64,000 nt of DNA from Diplonema japonicum (taxonomy: Eukaryota > Euglenozoa > Diplonemea > Diplonemida > Diplonemidae): the NCBI GenBank assembly GCA_964019335.1, contig OZ025711.1, positions 434,001 to 498,000 of the forward strand, read 5' to 3'. Both the position numbers and the translations under genes were made by a program. This document shows, piece after piece, positions 31,091 to 42,621 of this stretch (its first letter is position 1; the number at the start of each line of letters is the position of its first letter). The notes beneath the pieces are model-generated. The model worked only from the letters and a program-made list of their open reading frames with translations. It was not told the DNA's origin and searched no databases.

Positions 31091-34000
31091 TCAAGCCTTC
31101 ATTGCAAACCCACCAACTTTTTCAAAGAACTTCTTGGTCGCCTCCCTGACATGCTCTGAAGGGGAATTTATCAACTCCAGCATTCTTGGATAATATGACG
31201 GCAGCATGTCTGAGAACACTTCAGAAGGTAACTCAACTAAACAGCTAATTGCCTTTATTACAATCCACTGCCACCTGGGGGCTGGCCGTATAATGACATC
31301 TGAGACAAGCCGTAGCATAATGGGAAGGACAAGCTCTGCGTGCTGTGTGGCATATAACGCAGAAAGGCAGTCAAGGTGATGATTAAGCGCTTTCTCCTCA
31401 CATTTGTTCGCGAGGGGCTGTTCAAGACCGGATGGCTGGCCTTCAGGAAGCAGCGGAGAAGTATGCGTCATTTCCAAACAAGAAAGCATTGCAAGGACAG
31501 TATCCTTGTCCCACTGAACTGCCAATGTTTTGATCAGCCTAGACTGCATATCGAGTAAATCAAGCAAGGCTCTGTAATGACTTTGAACAGTAGCACTTGG
31601 TATAGGCTCCCGCCGTGTGGTAACATCATCTATTTTCTTGATCTCCTCCGCAGTTGCCTCACGCTTCCCAAGCATTTTTGCTTCAAAAACACCCACGAGT
31701 TTTGCGGTTACAACGCTCCATTCGGGGGCTGTGAAGAAATCTGATTCGAGAACTTCTTTCTCCATGCCTCGGAAGGTTTTACCTTCCTCCACCCCGTGCA
31801 CCGCACCACGCCCGCCTTCAATAGCAGTTATATCGCAATGATCAGACAGCAAGTCGATAAACGCGGTCATACCCTGCGACACAATGTTCAAAGGAACGGG
31901 TTTCTTCAAGCAGCTTAAAACAATGTTCAAAACCTCGCCGAGAAGCTGCCGCAGCGTCGGGTAGAAGGTGGCGAACAAATCGACGAGAAACGTCAGCCCT
32001 GCTTGGATCACACTGGTGTTCTTCTCCACGTCTGCTGGGTCCGACTGTTCCTGTATCACAATAGACAGGGCAAGATCGCACAATGCATTGTCGAATATTG
32101 GAAATACAGCCCCTGACAGCATGATCTTCCACATGCCAGGGGTAAATTTTGAACCGTGGGTTTTCAACACCTCGAACAATGTTGACAAAGACGCCAAACG
32201 AACGTTGAGGTCGGGGTGTTGCGATGCTCCCGTCGACAGCCCCAACACGGGGAACCACACGCGAAGCTGGGCACGGTCCTCCGGGCTTTCCATGTCCGCT
32301 TCCTTGATCTCGGTGTCTAGTTCTGAACCCACCTCGTCGGCGTACCGTTGCAAATATTTAACGGATTGATGTGCGGTTGATGGTGACAGTGTGTTGCAAG
32401 TGAATGATGTGAGGCAGTTGACCGCGTCAACAAATGCATCAGCACCGACAACAAGGCTTGACAGGTTTGTCGTAACATGGTTGACAGCCTCGAATGCGAG
32501 AACTACAATTTGTTCGTCTTTGTCGGCGGCGGCGAGAGCGAGCACCGCGAAGATTGTTTTCCAGCCGGATTTCACGTTGTCCGCCTTCCCGTGAACAATC
32601 TGCGAGATGCACCTGACAATGAGCTCCCGGATCTCGATGGACCTCGACTCCTGGAATATCGTCTCGAACGGTTTTAAAAAATCTCGTTGGAAGTGGTAGT
32701 TCGTCAGTTCCCGCTTCTCAAGAAATTTAGTCGAGAGCTGTCTCAACGAGTCTATACCGAACATTGAAACGCTGAGTTGTGGGTTCGTCCCGACACGGAC
32801 GAAATGCTTCGCCATGTGCGACCAGAGTTGGCCCCATACATATCTAATCCTCGACATGTTTACATCAGCGATCTCGATTAGCTTTTGAAGCGAAAACATT
32901 CGGGGAGGGTTTGACTGTTCAATTTCTTCTGCGGAGACCTCGCACAGGTGCTTCACGAAGAACACGATGGCTTCGCTTGACAAATCTACCGTTGAGTTGT
33001 AAATACGTGAGATTTGAACTTCATCGATGTGGTTCGCGATGAGCAAAGAATTCACTTGTTCGAAATGCCTGATTTTTTCTTTTTCTGTGTCGAGTTTTGC
33101 TTCTTGAGGAGTGGCTCTTTTGTGGTGTTTCGCGCCGCTGTTTTCGTTCAAAAACGCAAAATCTGGTTTCGCTCCGGATCCCAACAACTGCAACCGTTCC
33201 AACTGTGAAAAGCACTTTAACGCTGCGAACCATGATGATCTCAAGTATGCGCCCTCCGTCGACGCGATCTCGATGACAGCCTTTATCGATTTGATGTTCT
33301 TCTCCTCGATCTCTCTGTAATTGTTCAAAAACGTGAGCTTGCACAACGCAGAAACGAAAGCATCGCGTTCCGTATCGAGGTAGAAGATGCAGCTGATGTG
33401 GATGCCCTTGGTGAAACCTTCCAAACAGAGGTCAGTGATGCTCTGCTGATCTGTGTCGCACTGCTCCAGGATGACTGAGAACGCAGGGAGCATGGCAGTC
33501 CATGCCGATTCAAACATTGGTTTTGCGTGTTCTAATTTCGATGCTTTCATGAACGACTGTCCCTTAGTTCCGGAAATCAATGCCTTGCTCTTTTCAAGGA
33601 TCGCTCTGGACTCCTCGGCGTAGTTTAACATCCGTTTTTTCCCGTCGCTTGAGAAAACGTCGGCCATGCTGTCGAAAACACCGGTTTTTTTTGATTTCAT
33701 TGCAGCTTCCTTGGTCTGGCTTGAAGCTGGTTCCTCTCCTTCCAGTGTAAACTCTCTCGCGGTGACCCTGTCGTAGATGTCGGACAGAAACGAAGACGGG
33801 AGATCCTTCCCGCTGTCGATAGATCGATTGTTTTGTATAAAACCTTCTTTGTTCATTTTGTCCTTCTTCTCAATTCTGGTCGAGTGTGCGTCGGTGTGGA
33901 GCATAATGATCGAGAAAGATAGGACGTAGACGGTGTCGGCGTTGGGGAACGTGCTTTGATTTGCTCTTGTGTAGCATTCTGCGAATTTCTCCATGGTTGC

Positions 34001-36010
34001 ATCGATGACCTCGGCCTCGCCTTGAATTCGGAATTTCGAAAGGAAGAGCCTCACCGCTTCGTCAATATGCATCCCCGAGAAGTCGAAAGTTTCAACGAAA
34101 TCGCTTAAAACAGATTGTTGAAACTCACGCAGAACGCCTAAATACTCACCGATAGCGTCCTTCGACAGCCCGGGTTGTTCCAACAAAAATTTCGCGACGG
34201 ATAACGGTTCCTTCTCGAGGATCTCCGCATCCCAAAAGGCTTGAACGCCTTTCTTGGCGGACTTGTTGAACAGTTTGACGTAAGCCTGCACCTCTTTTTT
34301 GTGCGCTCTTGCTTTTTCAATGTCGGTTTCAACGTTGGAAACGGATCCAGACTGGCTCTCGTGGTCCGCGGCATCGGGGTTTTCCACATCGTCGTTGTTG
34401 GGGTGTTGCGACTCTGTCCCACCGTTGGTTACAACTTCAGCCTCGAATTTCTCGGTCCATTCCACTATGGAACGGAGGATCATAACGAGGGCTTTCAAAG
34501 CAAGCAGCCTCATATCTTGGTCTTGCTTGACAGATTCAACATGCGTTCCGGGGTTGCGGGGTTGGAGCATTCTTGACAAATGGTTCGTCATGACTTCAAA
34601 GATATTGATATCGCTGTCCATGTCACAGTCGTAGTTGATAAACACATCGAGGATTGTCTGCGGGTTCTCGCAGATTTTGTATATAACTTGAACGACAAGC
34701 ATTTTCTGTTGGTACGTGCTGTTCGCGGAGTCGAGGATGGCGAAGAACACGTTTTTGAAGAAAACACCGATCTCCCGTTTCAGGTGATCCTTGAAGTTCG
34801 TGATCAACGCGAGAAACAGTTTGAGCGAGATCCTGAACACCGGAAGATGCGGGCTGACACAGTTTTGCAACAACGACAGGCAAAGCTTCTTTTTGACGGC
34901 TTGCAAGAACCGTTCAGACGTCCGGAACACTGGTCCTGCTTTGGATAAAATGGTGAGGAGAAGCTCCAGGCTCAACATTTTCGATTTCATTTCAAGCGCT
35001 TCTTCGGACGCGCTGTCGGGGAGAGATTTGTCTGACAATTTACAGAAATTCCAGAATAGCAAAAAGGCATCTCGGTGGAGGTGGTTCTGAAACACCATTT
35101 TCTCAGTGTCTATGTCGGTTTCCGCGATCATCTTCTCACCCAGCCCAGGTGTGCCCGGTGCGATACTGGAACTACGGGATATACTTTGGGACGAGTCGGA
35201 CTTTTTAATTTTGATGGCGATCCGCTCGGCCAGAGCCCTGTCAAAGTCGAACTCCTGTTCGTTCATAGAGTTATCAACCATGACTTCGACTAGCTCGTGC
35301 AGCCACACAGACGGTGGAACGATATCCTCCTCCTTTTCAGAAACGCTTGTGGCGATCGAGGCATTGCTGACCTCGGCAACTCCACTGCTCTCCATTCTCT
35401 GGTACACAATATTGATCATATGATTCAAAGCTGCCTTCGCCGTCTGATTTGTAATATTATATGACACCAGGTAGATGTTGTAGGTGTTCCTGACTGCCAT
35501 GACTAGTGTCGACCCGTGTACACCGCAAGCTGGAGTTGACACCGCTGTCAGCAAAGCTTTGATTATTTGAAGCTGCACACCATCGTGAGTAAACGATGAG
35601 TTCGCGCATATCACAACTACAACGTGGTGGATGAATTGTTTTTCATGTTCCTTCTCAGTCTGTCCCCATGTTTTGGGCGCTTCCATCCATTTTGCGTTTC
35701 CATCCAGCTTCGGTGTTACCCACCTCATATCACCGCTTATGAAGGAGTACTCCATGAGCTTCTGCAGGCAGTCCAACGACAGCTCGATCATTTTGCTTGC
35801 TTTCGATTCCGCGGCAAGGCGAAGGGGCACAAAGCACAGCGACATTACGGCAGCCGGGCTCCCTTGGGTGTCCTTCTTCAAGTATTCCATCACATATTGG
35901 CAGCTCTCCTTCACCATGCTCCATTTTTTCTGGCTCGCGCAGAGCTGCGAGATCTTTTCCAGTGCCCTCGATACGAACATATTCCGCCTCTCGAGGTCAT
36001 CGGAAGCCAT
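31091..36010 (-). CDS. BIG/Sec7-type guanine nucleotide exchange factor for ARF GTPases (1639 aa)
   Basis: A large single-exon ARF-GEF that would load GTP on ARF at the trans-Golgi or endosomes to recruit vesicle coats. The Sec7 domain spans about residues 575-750. It keeps the catalytic glutamate in FRIQGEAEVID (canonical FRLPGEAQKID) and the distal SFSIIMLHTDAHS helix. The N-terminal half has the DCB/HUS layout (NFCKLSDKSLPD, and FKDHLKREIGVFFKNVF matching the HUS-box region), and the C-terminal ~850 residues form HDS-type helical repeats (for example FAALKCFSQLERLQLLGSG). Length and order match BIG1/BIG2 proteins of other eukaryotes. A CT-dinucleotide tract precedes the start codon. Confidence 0.95.
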   Translation of the reverse strand: MASDDLERRNMFVSRALEKISQLCASQKKWSMVKESCQYVMEYLKKDTQGSPAAVMSLCFVPLRLAAESKASKMIELSLDCLQKLMEYSFISGDMRWVTPKLDGNAKWMEAPKTWGQTEKEHEKQFIHHVVVVICANSSFTHDGVQLQIIKALLTAVSTPACGVHGSTLVMAVRNTYNIYLVSYNITNQTAKAALNHMINIVYQRMESSGVAEVSNASIATSVSEKEEDIVPPSVWLHELVEVMVDNSMNEQEFDFDRALAERIAIKIKKSDSSQSISRSSSIAPGTPGLGEKMIAETDIDTEKMVFQNHLHRDAFLLFWNFCKLSDKSLPDSASEEALEMKSKMLSLELLLTILSKAGPVFRTSERFLQAVKKKLCLSLLQNCVSPHLPVFRISLKLFLALITNFKDHLKREIGVFFKNVFFAILDSANSTYQQKMLVVQVIYKICENPQTILDVFINYDCDMDSDINIFEVMTNHLSRMLQPRNPGTHVESVKQDQDMRLLALKALVMILRSIVEWTEKFEAEVVTNGGTESQHPNNDDVENPDAADHESQSGSVSNVETDIEKARAHKKEVQAYVKLFNKSAKKGVQAFWDAEILEKEPLSVAKFLLEQPGLSKDAIGEYLGVLREFQQSVLSDFVETFDFSGMHIDEAVRLFLSKFRIQGEAEVIDATMEKFAECYTRANQSTFPNADTVYVLSFSIIMLHTDAHSTRIEKKDKMNKEGFIQNNRSIDSGKDLPSSFLSDIYDRVTAREFTLEGEEPASSQTKEAAMKSKKTGVFDSMADVFSSDGKKRMLNYAEESRAILEKSKALISGTKGQSFMKASKLEHAKPMFESAWTAMLPAFSVILEQCDTDQQSITDLCLEGFTKGIHISCIFYLDTERDAFVSALCKLTFLNNYREIEEKNIKSIKAVIEIASTEGAYLRSSWFAALKCFSQLERLQLLGSGAKPDFAFLNENSGAKHHKRATPQEAKLDTEKEKIRHFEQVNSLLIANHIDEVQISRIYNSTVDLSSEAIVFFVKHLCEVSAEEIEQSNPPRMFSLQKLIEIADVNMSRIRYVWGQLWSHMAKHFVRVGTNPQLSVSMFGIDSLRQLSTKFLEKRELTNYHFQRDFLKPFETIFQESRSIEIRELIVRCISQIVHGKADNVKSGWKTIFAVLALAAADKDEQIVVLAFEAVNHVTTNLSSLVVGADAFVDAVNCLTSFTCNTLSPSTAHQSVKYLQRYADEVGSELDTEIKEADMESPEDRAQLRVWFPVLGLSTGASQHPDLNVRLASLSTLFEVLKTHGSKFTPGMWKIMLSGAVFPIFDNALCDLALSIVIQEQSDPADVEKNTSVIQAGLTFLVDLFATFYPTLRQLLGEVLNIVLSCLKKPVPLNIVSQGMTAFIDLLSDHCDITAIEGGRGAVHGVEEGKTFRGMEKEVLESDFFTAPEWSVVTAKLVGVFEAKMLGKREATAEEIKKIDDVTTRREPIPSATVQSHYRALLDLLDMQSRLIKTLAVQWDKDTVLAMLSCLEMTHTSPLLPEGQPSGLEQPLANKCEEKALNHHLDCLSALYATQHAELVLPIMLRLVSDVIIRPAPRWQWIVIKAISCLVELPSEVFSDMLPSYYPRMLELINSPSEHVREATKKFFEKVGGFAMKA

Positions 36011-36145
36011 CTCTCTCTCTCTCTCCCCTCCACCTACCTACCCCGGATGGTGATTGGGTTGTGTGCATAAACAATAATTGGAATAATTTTTTGAATTCTT
36101 GTGATCAAGTAAAAAAGATTATACGATTCACTCTCTCCCTTCCGC

Positions 36146-37450
36146 TTAGGCGGAGTTCTGGATGTCCTTCTTCCTGGTGCCCATGAACTTGGCACGCTCG
36201 GCCTGGGTCTGGAAGTGACCGTGACCCTGCTTGGAGCTGGTGTCGATGAACTTAAGGTTCACCTGCTCCTGAGCGGCCCTGCTGGTCTGAGGGGCGAGAG
36301 GGCGACGGAGAGTCAGAACACGCTTGACAGGCCCCGGAACGGAACCCTGTTGAAGTGATTACAGTGTGGAAAGAGAAACAAAGAAAGAAAACAAAGAAAA
36401 AAAAGAAATCTGCGTACCTTGAGCATGACGTACTCGTTGTTGACGACACCGTAGTGGGGGAAGCCGCCCAGAGGGGTGATGTGCTTCTCGGTGATGTCCA
36501 TGGAGGTGGTGGCGTTACCCTTCTCGCACTTGGCAGCGGCCTCACCCATTTTGTAGATCTTCTTGTTGAGCTCAGTCCTGTGGTGGAACCCGTTCTGACC
36601 GGCACGGGCCACCGTGTAGGCCACACGGGACGGATGCCAGGCACCGATACAGGCGACCTTCCTCAGACCTCTGTGGGACTTCCTGGGCAGACGGGACACA
36701 CCCCACCTGTGGGTCACACCCTCCATACCGTGACCCTTGCTGACGGCGATGACGTCGCACCTCTCGGACTCCTTGAACACCTGGCCAACGGTCACCTGCT
36801 GCTCGAGGAGGCCCTGGGCGAACTTCAGCTTGTCGGCCATGGACCCACCGTTGATCTGGATCTCAGCGACGTAGGCCTTCTTGCTGCCGAGCTTCAGCTT
36901 GTTGGGCTGAGTGTGGGCGAGCACCCTCAGGACGGTGGCGTTCTTCTCAATGCGGCTGTACATGGTCTCCCTGGCCTCCTTGTTCTCCTCGAACTTGGAG
37001 GTGTACTTGGTGAAGGCCTTCTTCTTGGCGGCGTACCAAGATTTGTAGTACCTCCTCAGCATGCTGTCGGAGAGCTTCTGGGCCCACAGAGTGGACACGG
37101 CCCTGAGACCCCTGGCGGTGGGCTTGTACCCAACGATACCCACAACAACCATCTCGGGGCAGTCCACAATGGTCACGGGCTCGCAGACCTCCTTCTTGTG
37201 CATCTTGGACCCGGCACGGTCAAGGTCACGAACAATGTGGGTCATACCCGCCTTGTACGCCCTGTTTTGATTTTATTTCCTCAATTTTTTTTTTTTCCTC
37301 TTTTACATACATGAACGCGGTCAGGTGGGGAGCCTGGGTGGCGTCGTCCACAGGGAAGGACCTGACACGGCCCCTCACGTGACGGCACCTCTTACGGGGA
37401 AGGTAACCCAAATGCCCGTGACGGGGCTGCTCGAACTTACGGTGAGACAT
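36146..37450 (-). CDS. RPL3: 60S ribosomal protein L3 (uL3), three exons
   Basis: Exons 37311-37450, 36418-37261 and 36146-36346 give 1185 nt and 394 residues, the normal length. The first exon encodes [20 protein letters not shown] and ends HLTAFM; the second begins [11 protein letters not shown] and contains the peptidyl-transferase-centre finger with [20 protein letters not shown]; the third encodes [15 protein letters not shown] to the C-terminal KKDIQNSA. The introns are 49 and 71 nt with donors GTATGT and GTACGC. The junctions are supported by near-perfect agreement with the eukaryotic uL3 sequence pattern. It lies 135 bases downstream of the ARF-GEF start. Confidence 0.97.
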
Positions 37451-37557
37451 GTTTTGGAGAAGAGATGAGAACTGCAGAAAAAGTTTTAGGGGCCCCCCAC
37501 GTTCGACAAAAAAAAAAACTTGTATTCAAACTCAAATTAATATTTTCTTTCTTTCTT

Positions 37558-37586
<29 letters not shown>

Positions 37587-37591
<5 letters not shown>

Positions 37592-38441
37592 GCGGGGAAA
37601 TCTTGGGACATTCAGGGTTAGTGATACGCATCCCGGATTTGGCAAGCTCGCGTTCCGCTTCGGGGTCGATGCGTTGCGCTTTCAACTCTTTGATGAAGGT
37701 GACGACGGGTGGGTACCCAGTGATGTTCCGAATGGTGAACTCTGCCCACTCCCGCAGCCCCGAGTTCTCCTCGTCGACCTTGGTGGCGGAGAGAATGGAC
37801 GGGACGAAGCCCTGCTCCAAAAAGGAGGCCGTAGTGCTGTTGTTCTCGTAGGTGACATTTGCAACGCACCTCATAATGCACGTTTTGTAGCCCTCACCAT
37901 ACCGCAACAGCTCGACCTCCCGAGGTATGGTGTACATTGCAACAAGGGTGCTGAGGACGCCTTCTTCAAGGAGAAAATCTTGAAGTTTTTGAGTGGTCTG
38001 CGAATCGCAGCAAACTGCCAAAGCTTCAGCGATAATTGTGAATGCGTAATGGACAGCTTCTGCATCGTTCACTTCTTGAGAAGTACACGGAAGGGGCGGC
38101 ACTACTGACGAACTGTGATAATGCGAGTTTTTCTCGTGTATCACCGCAAGTACCTTCCCGCAAAACTGGCACATCATTTTGAGTACTTTTGTTTTGAACG
38201 CGCTGCGCAGTTCTGCGGTGGGGGAGGCGTGGCGTACCACACCTTCCCAGTCCTCTTGTGCAGCTTTGTGCCGATCGTTCATTTCCAGTGCTGCTATTTT
38301 CAAAGGGTCGTACTGCTGTGCATGGGTTTGCAGGCTGTCCATGTGGATCGCAATCGTCTGCAGTGTTGCTGCCTCGTTCACCAGCGGACCCCTCGTTTGC
38401 TCCCACTTCGCGTCTCGTTCACTCATCCAGTCGTCAGCCAT
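37587..38441 (-). CDS. Ataxin-10 domain protein (284 aa)
   Basis: An armadillo-like helical protein. The C-terminal third carries the ataxin-10 homology pattern: YKTCIMRCVANVTYEN, followed by a short loop and GLREWAEFTIRNITG, where canonical proteins have 'NPFIREWAIFAIRN'. The family is linked to cytokinesis and ciliary or neuronal maintenance in animals; its role here is unknown. The start codon follows an A-tract of more than 30 bases broken by a single G. The protein is shorter than animal ataxin-10 (about 475 residues) and probably lacks N-terminal repeats. Confidence 0.8.
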
Positions 38442-39119
38442 TTTTTTTTTCTTTTTTTTTTTTTTTTTTTTTCCCCTAGAAGAATAAAAAAGTAAAAATG
38501 TAAAAAAAAATAAATAAAAATATCATGCCACATGTCTTTTTTCTGTTTTTTTTTTTTTGGGCTTGCTGCTTCACATATGGGGGAGGGGGAAAAAAATAGC
38601 AAGCACCTACAAGAATATAAAAAAATAATAAATAAAGGGGATATAATAAAATTTAACGTCGCGTTTTTTTTTTTTCTTTTTTTTTTTTTTTTCTTTTTTT
38701 TTTTCTAGGAAACGGAGGACGGGAGAGAGAGAGAAATGGTATTTTTCTCTTCTTTTTTCTCTCTCTTTTTTTTTCCCACAAACCGGCGGGTCGTTGGCCG
38801 AAAAAAGAAGAAAAAAAAATTAAAGAAAAAAAAAACCCCCCACCGTACGGGGGGGAGGGAAGATTAAAAAAAAAAAAATACTTATGACTATGTCTTTGTT
38901 GTACGCACGAGCAGGGGGGGGGGGGGGGGTGGATCTGCGAAAGTTCTTTTTTTTTTTTCCCCTCTTTTTTTTTTTTTTCTTTTTTGCTCGGCACACGTCG
39001 CATATAGTTATAAAAAATTTTTTTTTGTAACAAAAAAAAAAAATTCAGCGCTCTCGGAAATTCCTGTCGCTTGAACCAAAAGTTGGGGGAGGGGGGGAGG
39101 GGATTTTTCTTCTCATCTT
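38442..39119. other. Spacer downstream of argininosuccinate lyase
   Basis: Mostly A/T-tracts with a G-run near 38917-38933. It contains one copy of a dispersed motif (38882-38946). No coding region seen. Confidence 0.6.
38882..38946 (+). repeat. Dispersed motif, copy B (two-block element)
   Basis: Plus strand: TTATGACTATG, TCTTTGTTGTACGCACG, then, after a G-run, CTGCGAAAGTT. Copy C at 40916-40969 has both blocks in the same order. This copy lies about 175-240 bases downstream of the argininosuccinate lyase stop codon. Confidence 0.5.
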
Positions 39120-40523
39120 TTACTCCAGCGCTTTTTTAAGCTCCTTGATCTGCTCCTGAACGGCCGACTTCGCCGTCCCTCCAACAGCATCACGACGCTC
39201 CACTGACGTCTCAAAAGACCAAACTTCAGAAATGTCCGCTTCAAATTTAGGAGAAATCTCCTTCAACTCCTTCAAAGGCACCTCAGCAATCGAAACACCT
39301 TTATCAGCAGCAACCCTGACTAGCGTTCCAACAAGATGATGGGTTTCTCTGAACGGCAGTCCTTTACGAACAAGGTAGTCCGCAACATCCGTGGCGAGAA
39401 TATCATGAGAAAGTGCTTTTTGAAGGTTTTTTTCGTTCACAGTCATCGTTTCAATAACACCGGTCAAAACCTTAATACAAAGCGACAAGGTATCAGCGGC
39501 ATCAAAAACACCTTCTTTGTCCTCCTGAAGATCTTTATTATATGTGGAAGGCAGGCCTTTCATGCACAACAAGATTCCCTGAAGGGAACCGACAACTCTC
39601 CCAGGCTTCCCCCTGAGAAGCTCCATTGAATCCGGGTTTTTCTTCTGCGGCATCAACGACGACCCGGTACTGTAACGATCGGCAAGGGTGATGAAACCGA
39701 ATTCAGCAGTGCAGTATATGCAAAGGTCCTCAGCGATTCTAGACATGTGAACCAGCATTAAACTAGCGTTGAAAAGAAACTCCGCAACAAAATCTCTGTC
39801 GGAAGTAGAATCCAACGAATTCTGTGTGGGTTTTTTAAACCCGAGATCATCGGCTAGCGCCTGCCTGTCGATTCCGAACGGGTTTCCAGCAAGCGCGGAA
39901 CCTCCTAAAGGACACATTCCCAATCCGAAATCCGCGTTTTTCATTGCAGCAAAACGTTTCATATCTCTGAGCCATGACCATGCATGGGCGAGTAACCAAT
40001 GAGACCATCTAATAGGCTGAGCTCGTTGGAGGTGAGTGTAACCCGGGAAAATGAGATCGATGTGTTGCTCAGCCCGTGTGATGGTTGTTTTGATAAGTGT
40101 TGTCATGAGGCCTTCCAATGAATCGATCTCATCCTTGACCCACATTCTGAAGTCCACGGCGACCTGGTCGTTGCGGGATCTGCCGGTGTGGAGCTTTCCG
40201 GAGATTTCTTTTCCGATAATATCTCCGAGTTCTCGTTCGTTTGCGGTGTGTATGTCCTCGTCACCGTGTTGGATTTTCATGGTGCCGTCTCTCCATCGTT
40301 TTCTCACCTCGTTCAGGCCGGTTTTTAGTTTTTTGCCCTCATCGGGCGTGACGAGTTTCAGAGAGACGAGTTGGGTTGCGTAGGCCTCGCTTCCCTTAAG
40401 GTCCTGGTTGTACAGCCTTTGGTCATAAGGAATAGAATCGTTGAACTTCTTCATAACCGCGTCGACCCCTTCTGCAAATCGCCCGCCTTCTTTGAACAAT
40501 CCTCCTCGAGTTTTTTTGGACAT
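39120..40523 (-). CDS. ASL: Argininosuccinate lyase (467 aa)
   Basis: It splits argininosuccinate into arginine and fumarate, the last step of arginine synthesis. The fumarase/aspartase superfamily signature GSSLMPQKKNPD, with the catalytic serine loop, is near residue 288; LHTGRSRNDQVA carries the substrate-binding segment, and GYTHLQRAQP supplies the other conserved region. The N-terminus (FKEGGRFAEGVDAVMKKFN) and full length match the family. The ATG is immediately preceded by an A-tract. It is a single exon and has no evident organelle targeting peptide, so the enzyme is probably cytosolic. Confidence 0.97.
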   Translation of the reverse strand: MSKKTRGGLFKEGGRFAEGVDAVMKKFNDSIPYDQRLYNQDLKGSEAYATQLVSLKLVTPDEGKKLKTGLNEVRKRWRDGTMKIQHGDEDIHTANERELGDIIGKEISGKLHTGRSRNDQVAVDFRMWVKDEIDSLEGLMTTLIKTTITRAEQHIDLIFPGYTHLQRAQPIRWSHWLLAHAWSWLRDMKRFAAMKNADFGLGMCPLGGSALAGNPFGIDRQALADDLGFKKPTQNSLDSTSDRDFVAEFLFNASLMLVHMSRIAEDLCIYCTAEFGFITLADRYSTGSSLMPQKKNPDSMELLRGKPGRVVGSLQGILLCMKGLPSTYNKDLQEDKEGVFDAADTLSLCIKVLTGVIETMTVNEKNLQKALSHDILATDVADYLVRKGLPFRETHHLVGTLVRVAADKGVSIAEVPLKELKEISPKFEADISEVWSFETSVERRDAVGGTAKSAVQEQIKELKKALE

Positions 40524-40915
40524 TTTTTTTTTTTTTTGGGATTTTCTTTTTTTTTTTTTTTTTTTTTTTGGTTACGGTTTCGTTTTTAAAAAAAAAAGGG
40601 GGGGGAGGAAAATGGATATAATAAAAGAACGAAGCAAAAGAAAAAAAATATATATATAAAAGAAAAAGAAAAAAAAAAGGAAAAATACCTGTTTCTTTTT
40701 TTTTTCTTCTCTCTTTTTTAAATTCTCTTGAAGTTTTCCCACTAAAATCCTCGTGCAGCCGACTTTTTTTTTTTCTTTCTTTTTTTTCCCCCCAGGCAAT
40801 TTCAGAAGAGTGGGCCAAAAAAAAAAAAAAAAAAAATCGGGCCCCTGGGCAATTATTGGGCAGTCCTCGAAGTAGATTTTGTTGAATAATAAATGGAAGA
40901 AAAAAAAATAATTCT

Positions 40916-40969
40916 TTATGACTATATGGTCTTTGTTGTTCGCACGGTTTTTAAAAAGCTGCGAAAGTT
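40916..40969 (+). repeat. Dispersed motif, copy C (two-block element)
   Basis: Plus strand: TTATGACTATATGG, TCTTTGTTGTTCGCACGG, a short T/A stretch, then CTGCGAAAGTT. It is the counterpart of copy B (38882-38946) and lies about 390 bases upstream of the argininosuccinate lyase start codon. Confidence 0.5.
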
Positions 40970-41906
40970 TTTAGAAAAAAAAAAAAAAAAAAAAAAAGCT
41001 GTTTAGATGGATCCTCAACGTTTCAGCCCGACACAAACTCCTTGAATTCAGACACTTATCTTCCCTTCCCTCACTTTTACAGTAAACTTCAGGGCCTTTA
41101 GAGTACGTGTACGTCAAATCGGGAAAATCTTTAAAAAAAAAAAAAAAAAAAAATCTCTCCCCCGGCTGCAACAAGGCTTGGTGGGTTATTTTTATTTTTT
41201 TTTATTTATTTTTTTTTTTTGTTGTAAATGAAAAGATCTTTTTAGGTGTGTAAAATGCGGGGCGGGGGGAGGGGGTGCTGCTAACCTCTCTTAATTATTA
41301 CGAAAAAATGGACCGGCCCCGTTTATTTATTTTTTTGTTGTTGTTGTTGCCTAGCTTCGCTTCGCTTTAGCAACTCTTCCCCTATTGGAAAAAAAAAGGA
41401 AGCCCACAAAAACTTAAATATGGGGGGTCCTGGAGTAAAATTAAGAGGTCTGCAGAGGTGCTTCTTCTTTCTTTTTTTTTTTTTTTTATGCTATTCTTTT
41501 TTAGACATCCAATGCTTTGCGGGGATAAAAAAAAAAAAAAAAAAGAGGGGTAAATAATTTTGGGTATGCGCGTTGTGCGCCCACCGGGCCTCAGCCATGG
41601 TTTGTTTGTTGTCCAGCGTTGACTAGCCGTCTTTTGCTCGAAGTTGAGGGCGATCCTTCCGGTGGGCCTTCTCGGAGGGGGGGGAAGAAAAGGCAGGATG
41701 CGTATATGGATATTCCAGAGGTGAGAGGCACAAATATCATCCACAGATTGTCGAAGGACATAGGGCATCTCTATCTTGGTTTTCTCTTTTTTTTTTTAAT
41801 CGGAATAAAAGGGGCACAAAGCTATTTAAAATTGCTAAGTGTTTTTTTTTTTCTTTTTTCTTTTTTTCCTTTTTCATGACATCGTATTCTAAAGTGATAA
41901 CTCTTC

Positions 41907-41961
<55 letters not shown>

Positions 41962-42056
41962 ATACACTTTAGAGATATGAAGCGAGAAAAAAAAAAAAAG
42001 GATCCCCCTTTCTCTTAATTGCTGCGCATATGAAAGCAGTTCCTCGTTCTAAACTG

Positions 42057-42089
<33 letters not shown>

Positions 42090-42621
42090 GTTCCCTTCTC
42101 TCTTTCTTCAAAAAAAAAGGATGGAAACATAAATTTTCCACAAGATTTTCTACTTTCAGCCTATTTAATCTCCATACAAGTCAAAAAGAGAGGATACTTT
42201 TTTTTCTTTCTTTCATTCTTCTTTTTTTTTGTTTGTTTTATGTTCTAACTTCTTCTTTTTTAAATGTGTAAATAAGGGAGAGAGAGAGAGGGGCGAGAGG
42301 AGAACGGGAGAACGGGGTGGGGGAGTGTCTTTTGTACTCACCTGCAGGTATGAAATGCTGTATCATTCTTCAAAAAAAAAAAAAAAAACCTCTTCTTTTG
42401 TCCGTGTCGCTTTCTGCAGAACGCAATGTCTGACCAGCCTTGCAAGTGTACAGCTCATGGGGAAGTTGGGGGGGGGGGGGGGGGGGGTGAGTCAGGCTTT
42501 ATTCGGTCAATATCGGATTTTTTCTTCTTCTTCTTTTTCCCCCCTTCGAAGCCAGTGCTTTTTTTTTTTTTTTTTTTTTTTTTTTTCACTCTTCGTCATT
42601 TTCTTCACTCACTAGGGGACT

